This document shows, one piece after another, positions 55,913-64,000 of a stretch of 64,000 nt of DNA. Below the pieces are notes generated by a model. That model saw only the letters and a list, made by a program, of their open reading frames with translations. It was not told the DNA's origin and did no database searches. A program made the translations under genes and the position numbers. The stretch spans positions 3,162,001 through 3,226,000 of the forward strand of contig NC_031674.1 of assembly GCF_001640025.1 (NCBI RefSeq), in the 5' to 3' direction. The number at the start of each line of letters is the position of its first letter. Positions within the stretch are counted from its first letter, which is position 1. The stretch is from Sugiyamaella lignohabitans. Its lineage: Eukaryota; Ascomycota; Dipodascomycetes; Dipodascales; Trichomonascaceae.

Positions 55913-57156
55913 AGTATTGTTATATTTTTTTAAAATTACTCAATTGGTTACTCGTCACATGTTTGTGGCGTTTACATATATATTCACTGCATGTTACTCT
56001 GTATTTTTTAACGCATAAGAATCTGTTTTATTATTAGAAAACTTAACGATTAAGTGAGATAAGATAAGGTCTCGTCTGAATTAATTGCCTGATGTCATGG
56101 GAGTGATGAGTCAAATCCATGTCAGATAAAATGACGTACGAAAGACAGTAGGCCGGGGTCGGTCCGAAGTTATTGATAGTCCTGCCAAAAAGGGAAATAT
56201 GTACTGATTGATAAGATTGTACTGTTTTTCGAAGAATGTAAACATCGAAAGGAACACGAGATCCATCACCATCATCCCACAGTAACCACAAGGATGACAC
56301 TTACATAAAAATTAGCTATGATTTTGTAAAACTCCTTAGGACCCAGGTGAGCTGGTTACAATTGATGTCTATACAGGGTAGCCCCGCCCGACCGATTTCC
56401 TTTTACTCGAGTAGACTCTCATATGTTATGGTTATGGAAGGCATTGATCGGTCCAGCCGATGTATTAATGTATTACGCTGTCATTACTTAAAATTAGTGT
56501 ACATGATGTTGAAGGGCCTGCAGCGAATTTACTGTATCCGAGGATGGTCAGATAAATAAACAGAAGGCTGAACTATTACCATAGCACGGATCTACGGCGC
56601 CCAAATATTTGTGAAATATGTCTGAACACGATGTTATACAGAGCCAATAAAAATATCAAAACATTTTATCCGAGAGAAACGCTCGTCTAAACTAGTGGAA
56701 TTGTAAATAAAATAAATTAGAAAACATAAGAAAAAAAAACCAGTATACTACAGATATTCTACAATTGGTAAAGAGAAAATAGAAATGAATGATATTGAGT
56801 ATTTATATCATTGAATCGATCAGCTTGACTCAAACGAGAGATCGCGTTGAGATCTCATTCTCGAGCTGCACATAAATTGGTGTGGACCGGACGCGCCAAG
56901 AACGCGCAAAAATCGTGTTATGCAAAGGGAATATCACGCCTAACGCCGCACTTGCCATCGTGTTGGAACGTGTAGGCAATTGAAAAATTATATAAAACCC
57001 GCGTTATCCCTCCTGAACGCGTTATTATTTCTTACTTTTGTTCAACATCAACAATAAAAACAAATCCAAATTTCACGGTAAATAACCGAGTTGGTGAATA
57101 ACTTAAGCAGTGTACATTGCATTAATAAACCATTATACTCTTAGGATCACAGCACA
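55913..57156. other. CAF120 3' flank and RNR2 promoter
   Basis: No gene. The last 270 bp hold the RNR2 control elements. The RNR2 leader may contain an intron (a GTAAAT near 57077 and CTTAG before the ATG), but the branch box is unclear. Confidence 0.5.
56891..57022. promoter_or_regulatory. MCB-type cluster and TATA box of RNR2
   Basis: ACGCGCC (56891), ACGCGC (56902), CGCGT (57000) and a perfect ACGCGT (57017-57022) surround TATATAAAA at 56989-56997. The ACGCG core is the Mbp1 recognition word; RNR genes are MBF targets in other yeasts. Confidence 0.6.
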
Positions 57157-58383
57157 ATGGCCAGTGTCGAGCAAACCCCATCCAAAAAGGCAGCATCTGC
57201 CCTCTCTAACCTCGAGCTTGGAAGTGATGACTTGATTTCCTCCAAGAATCTCAAAGAGTCCCTACAGAAGATCAAGGAGAAGAAGGATCTTGCTGCTGGT
57301 ATTAAGGAGATTGAGGAAGTTGAGGAAGAGGAGGAGCAGGAAGAACTCGAGCATGGGGTCCACCGTAGAACCCGTGCTCAACTCAAGGCTTCTGAGAAGG
57401 ATGAACCTCTCCTTCAAGAAAACCCTAACAGATTTGTTCTGTTCCCTATTAAGTACCATGAGATTTGGCAAATGTACAAGCAGGCTGAGGCTTCTTTCTG
57501 GACTGCTGAAGAAATTGATTTAGGAAAGGACATCAGTGACTGGGAGCACCGTCTTAATGATGATGAGAGATTTTTTATCTCTCGTGTCCTTGCATTCTTT
57601 GCTGCTTCAGATGGTATCGTCAACGAGAACTTGGTTGAAAGATTCTCTGGTGAAGTTCAAATTCCCGAGGCAAAGTGTTTTTACGGTTTCCAAATTATGA
57701 TGGAGAACATCCATGCAGAGACCTACTCATTACTTATTGACACTTATATCAAGGATGCTAAGGAGGCTAACTTTTTGTTCCATGCTATTGACAATATTCC
57801 ATGTATTAAGAAGAAGGCTGACTGGGCTCTCCGATGGATTGCTGATGATCAGTCCACTTTTGCTGAGCGTCTCGTTGCCTTTGCTGCCGTTGAGGGTATC
57901 TTCTTCTCTGGATCATTTGCCAGTATCTTCTGGTTGAAGAAGCGTGGACTCATGCCTGGTCTGACGTTCTCAAACGAATTGATCTCGCGTGATGAAGGCA
58001 TGCACACCGATTTTGCTTGTTTGCTTTTCGGCCACCTTGTCAACAGACCTAAGAAGTCTGTTATTGAAAAGATTATCACTGAAGCCGTTATTATTGAAAA
58101 GGAGTTCTTGACTGATGCTTTGCCATGTAGTCTTTTGGGAATGAATGCCAAGCTTATGTGCCAATACATTGAGTTTGTTGCTGACAGATTATTACTTTCC
58201 CTTGGTAACAGTAAGGTATATAATGCTACCAACCCCTTTGATTTCATGGAAAACATCTCATTGTCTGGCAAGACCAACTTCTTTGAGAAGAGAGTGTCTG
58301 ACTATCAAAAGGCAGGTGTCATGGCTGGTTCTAATGCTAGCAAGCCAACTGAAGATTCATTTAACCTTGATGAGGACTTTTAG
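57157..58383 (+). CDS. RNR2: ribonucleotide reductase small subunit
   Basis: The product is 408 residues (S. cerevisiae Rnr2 has 399). It supplies the diiron-tyrosyl radical for reduction of ribonucleotides to deoxyribonucleotides. Ligands are visible: Asp/Glu of the early helices, Glu and His in [11 protein letters not shown] (with the radical Tyr in that block), Glu in [11 protein letters not shown], and Glu/His in [13 protein letters not shown]. The C-terminal NLDEDF is the peptide that docks the large subunit. The N-terminal 100 residues are charged and disordered. CTG at 57439-57441 encodes the conserved Leu of [13 protein letters not shown], so CTG is Leu here. Strong codon bias. Convergent with the MBP1 homologue. 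Confidence 0.98.
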   Translation: MASVEQTPSKKAASALSNLELGSDDLISSKNLKESLQKIKEKKDLAAGIKEIEEVEEEEEQEELEHGVHRRTRAQLKASEKDEPLLQENPNRFVLFPIKYHEIWQMYKQAEASFWTAEEIDLGKDISDWEHRLNDDERFFISRVLAFFAASDGIVNENLVERFSGEVQIPEAKCFYGFQIMMENIHAETYSLLIDTYIKDAKEANFLFHAIDNIPCIKKKADWALRWIADDQSTFAERLVAFAAVEGIFFSGSFASIFWLKKRGLMPGLTFSNELISRDEGMHTDFACLLFGHLVNRPKKSVIEKIITEAVIIEKEFLTDALPCSLLGMNAKLMCQYIEFVADRLLLSLGNSKVYNATNPFDFMENISLSGKTNFFEKRVSDYQKAGVMAGSNASKPTEDSFNLDEDF

Positions 58384-58706
58384 ACTATCATCCTCGTTCC
58401 AAACCTACTGTTTATTTTATTTTATTTGCTTTCTGTTGTTTTTGATGCTTGTTTTGTGCTTTTTCTGTTATGTATCTTATGTCTAATGAAATAATCTCCT
58501 TATAAAAATTGATTTATCTTATCTCTAATAAGAACTTCGGTCTCTGAAAAGATTATAGTGAAGCGAGTTGTATGGAACGTGGGGTTAGACACACTTAACT
58601 TGCCAGCCAGGTAGCCGACCAGGTAGCAAGGTAAAATCGCCAGGAAGCAACTAACAAGAGCATGAAAAAAATGGGGGAAATAATTACATTACACTTAAAA
58701 AATAAA
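58384..58706. other. convergent RNR2/MBP1 3' region
   Basis: 323 bp with TTTTATTTTATT-type 3' signals and a short repeated CCAGGTAGC. No gene. Confidence 0.5.
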
Positions 58707-61418
58707 TTAGGCCATCATTGTTTCATCTACTTTCCGTAGAAAGCCAGTAACACGAGACATGTCAACTTCTGGCGGATCACTCTCAACTGCTTGAACAAGA
58801 CCGGGAAGCAAGGAGTCGACTTGGTCCTCATCAACACCTGTACACTTCGCCACTACCTTTCTAAACTTGTGTTCCAGTTCTGTAGATCTTCCTTTCAGAT
58901 CACTGGCCAGTTTTTCAAGCTCACGTTGATTCTGCTGGTAGGCGGCAATTCTTGCTTTCAGTAAAGCCGGTGGCATTCTTCCGTTAACAATTTCATCAGA
59001 ATTTAACCAAACTCTGAAAGGTTGATCTGCGTCAAAATTATTACCTTCCAGTTCAATTGGAGTATTGTCACCAGTCTGTTCCTTAAACTTGCGATCCTCC
59101 TCTGCGATGGCTCGTTCAAGGCTTTGGCTGCTTCTTTGCCACTGCGTCAGTTGATTGGAAAGAGATTTCAATCTGTTTAATCGTTCTTTGCGCGAGGTTA
59201 AATTTATGTTTGATTCCCGTAGTTCTCGTCTCATGCTGTTTATTAATTCCTCCTTGACCTTTAGCTCTTGTTCAAATTCCTTTTCCAGAGACTCTAGCGA
59301 CTGAACCATATTGGACACAACTTTTTGCCGTTTTTCTTGCTTGTGTTGACTAGTCTGGTTAGCTGGATGATTGCTGTTTTTATTGGCAGCGGCCATTACA
59401 GAAGAGGTAGATGGAGCGTCATCATCGTTGAGATTGTTATCCAAAGCTCCTGCATTTTCAATTACCTTGATGCCAAAGTCAACAGGTCGAAGACCAGCGC
59501 GGTTAGGGAGGGTTGCATCAGCCCCGACATCCAAGAGAAGCTGGGCGATGCTCTTGTTCCCAATTCTAGCAGCAATATTCAGAGCGGTATCACCGTTTTG
59601 ATCCTGTGCATTTACAATTTCACTCATGAAACGTCCGATGCTAAATCGTCCCTTTTTACTTCGTGACCCACGCTTTACAATCCATTCCAACAATGACTCA
59701 AGATAGTACCTGCTGGAATCACTTCGCCCCTTGATTCCTGCAGTAATAGCTATATGATGCAAAACAGTTCGTGATTGTTTGTCCACTAGTGGAATGGCAG
59801 GATAAATAACATCGAGAAGTTGGGTGAATCGAGAATAATCCGAGTTATTCGTCACTGATACTGCTTTTACAAGAGGACTCTCACCTTGGTAATTACCTCT
59901 GCGAGGGCTTGCACCATATCTTACCAACTCTTTTATCAAAGGGATTCTTGCCAATGCAGCAGCCCAATGTAGAGCTGTGTGACCGTATTCGTCTATAGGA
60001 ACATCGAAATTAACAGAATGAAGGTCCGATCCACCCAATATCTCAGTGAGATTATCATGCTCGTTGTCCATGAAAATCTGCGTCACATGTTCTCTGGACT
60101 GATCAAAATTTTCCTCGTTACTTGGAATGGGGCTCATGGGAATTACGGTATCTGGAACTCCTTCGTCATCAAGTATATCGAGGGCTGGACTTGAAGCTCG
60201 TCCGTTCTCAACGGTAGTTGGAGGAGTCGCTGTCATAACGGCATTGCTATTTGGTCCAACACTAGAGCTAGAACTAGCAGCACTTACACTAGCATAGTTT
60301 TCAGGATATTTTAGCCTTTTACTGTCTTTTTGTTCCACATCTTCATATACCGTAGAAATGTCTGTGCCGCTGACTGTATTCCCTAGAGACGACAGGGCAG
60401 CAGAAGCACTAACAGAGAGAGGGGTTGGTAAGCTTCCTCCAGTCCCAGTCGCCTGGAGAGGCTGGGAGAAACTGATTGATGGTGGATATTGCATTGGGTG
60501 GTAATTACTCCTCATTTGTAAATGGTGCTGATGAATATTTTCCGTACGCTTACGCTTGGCAGCCATGGCTTGTTCTTTGGTAGGAGTGTTCTCCATACCA
60601 GTATTAGTAGAATCAAACTTAAGAAGAGGTTCTAGTACGTCATAAACCGAATACTGCTTGCACAAATCAACAGCTCGTTCAAAAGGAATCCAAGTACCTT
60701 GATATTTACCATAACCACCTTGTACCTTTTCATGAACACCGGTGAGAATCTCTTTTTCGAGCACTTTGGTACGCTTAGATTTCTCAACACCTGCCACTTT
60801 TAAGATTTGGGTTGCATTTAACGAAGAATCATGACGTCTTCTCATAACAGCGACACCTTTGACAATCATTTCAAATACATGGACCCCAGAATAAGTAGCG
60901 GTATATATCTCATCAGAAACCTTGGCTCGTGCATTAGAGTCAAGTTGTGGACTGGCGCTGAGGGATTGTTGGTTTTGATTGGGTGTAACTGCTTCGCCAA
61001 TATGAGAAATGTTTCTGGGGGATTGAAGAAATTGACTAGCAGACTGGCTAGCAGTCAATGGTGTCCTAGTAAGAGAAACCTGAGGGCTGGTTTGATTACC
61101 GTAATGCGGTGTTGGTTCATCAGGGATCGTGGCCGTTGATGAAGTATAATCGGCACGGATAGGACCAGAACTGTTAGCCGCTGGCCTGTCACTATCGAAC
61201 ATGGGTCTGTGCTCAGTTTTGACTCGTTCCAGGTGGGGGGCTGAAGACTGTTGAAGACTATGCAACTGTTGTTGGTCCTGTTCATTCGGTATATAACTAG
61301 CGTCTTCATCTTGTCTTTGATGACTTTGACTATTAGATTCCATAACTGTCACGGTGGAGTTACCATTAGCGTCGCCTTGAACCACAATATGGCCCGGATA
61401 ATAATCGTTGCGACTCAT
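58707..61418 (-). CDS. MBP1: MBF transcription factor DNA-binding subunit (KilA-N/ankyrin)
   Basis: The product is 903 residues from the first ATG (MSRNDYYPGH); the frame beyond opens only from TTG. The KilA-N/APSES domain is at about 171-265 (IYTATYSGVHVFEMIVKG, VMRRRHDSSLNATQILKVAG, KYQGTWIPFERA). A Ser/Asn/Gln linker leads to ankyrin repeats at about 500-680 (GHTALHWAAALARIPLIKELVRYGASP, NGDTALNIAARIGNKSIAQLLLDVGADA), then a long coiled coil (about 735-860) for Swi6-type pairing. Mbp1 with Swi6 activates G1/S genes through ACGCGT. The DNA-binding domain is unusually far from the N-terminus: 170 Gln/Ser-rich residues precede it. Swi4 is the alternative paralogue. Confidence 0.88.
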   Translation of the reverse strand: MSRNDYYPGHIVVQGDANGNSTVTVMESNSQSHQRQDEDASYIPNEQDQQQLHSLQQSSAPHLERVKTEHRPMFDSDRPAANSSGPIRADYTSSTATIPDEPTPHYGNQTSPQVSLTRTPLTASQSASQFLQSPRNISHIGEAVTPNQNQQSLSASPQLDSNARAKVSDEIYTATYSGVHVFEMIVKGVAVMRRRHDSSLNATQILKVAGVEKSKRTKVLEKEILTGVHEKVQGGYGKYQGTWIPFERAVDLCKQYSVYDVLEPLLKFDSTNTGMENTPTKEQAMAAKRKRTENIHQHHLQMRSNYHPMQYPPSISFSQPLQATGTGGSLPTPLSVSASAALSSLGNTVSGTDISTVYEDVEQKDSKRLKYPENYASVSAASSSSSVGPNSNAVMTATPPTTVENGRASSPALDILDDEGVPDTVIPMSPIPSNEENFDQSREHVTQIFMDNEHDNLTEILGGSDLHSVNFDVPIDEYGHTALHWAAALARIPLIKELVRYGASPRRGNYQGESPLVKAVSVTNNSDYSRFTQLLDVIYPAIPLVDKQSRTVLHHIAITAGIKGRSDSSRYYLESLLEWIVKRGSRSKKGRFSIGRFMSEIVNAQDQNGDTALNIAARIGNKSIAQLLLDVGADATLPNRAGLRPVDFGIKVIENAGALDNNLNDDDAPSTSSVMAAANKNSNHPANQTSQHKQEKRQKVVSNMVQSLESLEKEFEQELKVKEELINSMRRELRESNINLTSRKERLNRLKSLSNQLTQWQRSSQSLERAIAEEDRKFKEQTGDNTPIELEGNNFDADQPFRVWLNSDEIVNGRMPPALLKARIAAYQQNQRELEKLASDLKGRSTELEHKFRKVVAKCTGVDEDQVDSLLPGLVQAVESDPPEVDMSRVTGFLRKVDETMMA

Positions 61419-62313
61419 TACTATTACAGAATGCAAAAAACCCGAGTCATGAACTATAACAATCTGGCTACTATGAGACAATCGATGACCAAGGCGATGG
61501 CAGTTATTTTACCTACGGTTATCTTGGTCTGCAAAATATCCTCTCGTCAAAACAGATGCTTTCTGCTAAACAACAGAATCCAGGTAACCGGACTTGACTT
61601 TAAAATGTAAAACTTAAAGAGCTTTAGAAGCTGTCAATGTTCTGATGATCGTCTAGTTTCACAATCGCCCAGACTCGCCGGCACATTTCCAAAAAGGTCT
61701 AAATTGATTTTAAGTCGGGACGCGTTTCAGTAAGTGCGGCTTCTTATTACGCGTTTATCGGGAGGCAGGTAATCCATGTCAGCTGAGACAAGCATATGTG
61801 CATATACAGCTAGCTCTACTCTATTAATTTGCTGAACCTGGAACTTGACTCTTATTTTTTGTTTTGATATATTTAAATTTGCTCTATTATAAAGAATGGA
61901 TAGAACTGCTAGAATAATAATTGGATAGAATAGCTTAGTTTATGCCGACCTCTTTGTTCAAGAGTAGCATTCTCTACTAAGTTGGTGAAGCGAGTATCTG
62001 AAAGGCAAAAATATAACTGGCTACAATTCTTCTTTCACAGAATATTTATATTTTCAGAATCGTCAATGATCCAAGCATTATTAACAGATTTTTGGGCACC
62101 CTGTTATATGAAGAACTGTAGGCCGTTCTGCATAGTAGGAACTAAGCTCATGCATAGATTAACTGATAAGGGTTTAGGGCTGACGAGCTTCACAAGTTCC
62201 CATGCGGTCAACAGGATACTGAGTGCCTAGTTATACTAAGACGAGCCAGTGCATTCAATTGTGAACTATACTCCAGTCCTACGAAGGATTAATTTGTACC
62301 AATCAACTCAGCA
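61419..62313. other. divergent MBP1/VTA1 promoter region
   Basis: 0.9 kb with two perfect MCB boxes and no credible gene; an 82-codon frame at 61982-62230 lacks any motif. Confidence 0.5.
61720..61754. promoter_or_regulatory. pair of MCB boxes upstream of MBP1
   Basis: Perfect ACGCGT at 61720-61725 and 61749-61754, about 300-340 bp before the MBP1 start. They may allow autoregulation or serve VTA1 on the other side. Confidence 0.5.
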
Positions 62314-63455
62314 ATGGATTCGACCACGCCAGAGCTACCACCGATCCCCAATGGGATTAAGTTTATCCAATCCCTTATGTCTAGAGCAGCTGAACTAGCT
62401 ACTCATGATCCTATCATGTCCTACTATTGTATGTTAATAGTCGGGCAATTGGAAGTCATAGCTCATTACTAACCACTCTACTAGGCAAACTACATGCTGT
62501 GCAACAGATTCTAGCTACAAATCTACATTTGGAAGATAGTGAAGTAGAGAATTTTGCGACAGCATTGCTGGACAACATTGAAGCTGTCAAAAGTTCGGCT
62601 AGCGAGAATACGGCAGCAGTAATCAATGACGACGTCACTGGTGAAGTATACGTAGAGAATTTTGCATTAAAGATATTTGACAAAGCTGATAAAGATGTTC
62701 GAAATAAAACGACTGTAAAGACCACGGCTAGTACTTTCTTGGCGGCCGCCACCTTCCTTGATATTCTTAAAGTGTTCCAATCTCCTCTTGATACGGAAAT
62801 TGCTGGCAAAATCAAGTATGCCAAGTACCATGCGACACGGATTATTAAAGCTTTTAAAGCAGGAGAAGACCCTAATGAATATGATGCTCCTGAAGATGTG
62901 GATGAGACTCAACAAGAACTATCCGCCGGTCTGGAAGATCAGGACAATCTACCTACCCGATCTGAGGAGACGGTTTCCAATGAGCCAGAATTTGGAGAGC
63001 AAACTAACTCAACAGACGAGCCATTGGATCTTGGTCCACAATCTTTGGATCTCCCATCTGCGCCGCCTGTACTTCCATCTGCCCCTCCCGGGATCCCAGC
63101 TCGTCCAAATCTACCATCAGCACCTGTTTCGTTTTCTTCTGGTACCTCAGCGGTCCTTCCCAGCGCACCTAGCTCACGACCCATTGAGGCTGTGCCGAAT
63201 CCCACCCCTTCTCCTCCACCCCAGCCACCGGTGCCTTCAGGTCCGACGGTCCATCCCCCCGGCCCCGCAAACAATTCAACATCCCATGGCCCTTCACTAA
63301 GTAAAGCAGACGTCCAAAAAATTTTAGACCAGACTGAGATAGTATCGAGTGCTCAAAAGCATGCTAAGTTTGCCATTTCTGCCCTCAACTACGATGATAC
63401 TGCTACTGCAATTAAAGAACTTAGGACGGCATTAGATCTTCTTGAGGGTAGATAA
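62314..63455 (+). CDS. VTA1: ESCRT-III/Vps4 regulator Vta1, two exons
   Basis: Exons are 62314-62428 and 62485-63455, giving 361 residues. The 56-bp intron has a GTATGT donor and ACTAACCACTCTACTAG end, and the junction reads DPIMSYY-CKLHAVQQIL. The N-terminal tandem-MIT-like helical domain (about 1-160, with YYCKLHAVQ and YVENFALKIFDKADK) binds Vps60/Did2. The Pro-rich linker (about 200-305) repeats LPSAPP-type motifs. The C-terminal dimerising Vta1 domain (about 311-361: KADVQKILDQTEIVSSAQKH, FAISALNYDD) binds the Vps4 beta domain. It stimulates Vps4 ATPase during ESCRT disassembly at multivesicular endosomes. Full length compared with S. cerevisiae (330). Confidence 0.93.
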
Positions 63456-63645
63456 TCTTTTACGTATATGTCTTCATATCTACAATTGCAATATCTAAAA
63501 ATATTTAACAATAATCAACAACGCTCAATAGTTATTATCAGAATCCCAAGCCCTGCTTGGAAATATGATCATTATACTACAGATTGATTGAAATGCTTTT
63601 CGAGTTTCATTAATAATACTTTAAAAAGGCAGCGAGAGATATCCT

Positions 63646-64000
63646 TTATACATTGATACCTCGGTATCTTCGTGGAGGTGGGCCATAAGGTTTAGATGCA
63701 AATTCGTCACTGAATAAAGAGACTGGTTCTGCTGGCGTTTGTTGTGGAGGGAGTGGAGTCCCAGGAACAACCTCTTGGCCAGGCTCGCGTCTCTTGAAAA
63801 TAACTTTGACTGGGTTCGAAAAGGTAGTACGCTTATCCTTATCAACAACTTCTTGAGTTGGTTCCTCATCCAGATAGTAGTCTGGGAAAGGTTCTTCTTC
63901 GACAACTGGTGGTCTGAATTTAATGCCTGAATCATATACCTCGGGATAGTCGTACTTTCCATTCCTGGGAACAATTGGTGGTAGAGGGTATTCCGGATAG
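63646..64000 (-). CDS. C-terminal part of an unidentified protein (runs off the right edge)
   Basis: The minus frame from the window edge is open for 117 codons to TAA at 63646-63648, with no ATG needed. It reads YPEYPLPPIVPRNGKYDYPE, then VVEEEPFPDYY, NPVKVIFKRREPGQE, and ends PPPRRYRGINV. It is rich in Pro, Tyr and Glu, with good codon texture. Frames in the other registers are shorter or start with chance codons. A mitochondrial ribosomal or Pro/Tyr-rich adaptor protein would fit, but I recognise no family. Convergent with VTA1, 190 bp between stops. Confidence 0.6.
   Translation of the reverse strand, partial: YPEYPLPPIVPRNGKYDYPEVYDSGIKFRPPVVEEEPFPDYYLDEEPTQEVVDKDKRTTFSNPVKVIFKRREPGQEVVPGTPLPPQQTPAEPVSLFSDEFASKPYGPPPRRYRGINV

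Overview
This window is nuclear DNA from a budding yeast (Saccharomycotina), probably of the Dipodascales / Trichomonascaceae / Yarrowia side of the subphylum rather than Saccharomyces or the CUG-Ser clade. The gene set is fungal (ADE17-, MET17-, CDC28-, MBP1-, RNR2-, ABP1-, TEL2-, CAF120-, JLP1- and VTA1-like). Introns are frequent: I place 11 in 9 genes, short, 5'-biased, and usually with a CTAAC branch box very close to the acceptor. CTG falls at a conserved leucine in the RNR2 homologue, so it reads as Leu. The lineage call is inference; the gene families and splice sites are read from sequence.

Layout. 0-9.2 kb: ELYS-like protein, ADE17, a 48-residue small ORF with a strong promoter, RPL15 (eL15), and a low-complexity Ala/Gly/Ser-rich probable wall protein. 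9.25-17.4 kb: an 8.1-kb stretch with no credible gene, the most unusual region of the window. 17.4-28 kb: a three-exon kelch-BTB protein, a split or decayed small ORF, an IOC3-like DDT/WHIM chromatin factor, a divergent NIF3/BOL2 pair, TEL2, and an intron-containing tRNA-Gly. 28.8-45.6 kb: MET17, an MFS transporter, ABP1, an LPL1-like lipase, RPP0, a GFD2/YDR514C-like DEDD nuclease, a multi-pass DUF7702-like membrane protein, a Zn2Cys6 regulator, and a basic protein with a hydrophobic tail. 46-64 kb: CDC28, JLP1, a 3.5-kb empty spacer, CAF120, RNR2 convergent with MBP1, VTA1, and the C-terminal end of an unidentified gene at the right edge.

How genes relate. The right third holds parts of the G1/S circuit: CDC28, the MBF DNA-binding subunit (MBP1) and the classic MBF target RNR2. 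ACGCGT (MCB) boxes lie upstream of CDC28, RNR2 and MBP1. MET17 and JLP1 are both sulfur-assimilation genes; JLP1 has a CACGTG box and two ACTGTGG-type boxes upstream. Spliced structures (kelch-BTB, NIF3, BOL2, ABP1, LPL1, DUF7702, Zn2Cys6, CDC28, VTA1) were rebuilt by hand from splice sites and frame continuity. No database search was possible, so family names rest on recognised motifs and overall similarity.
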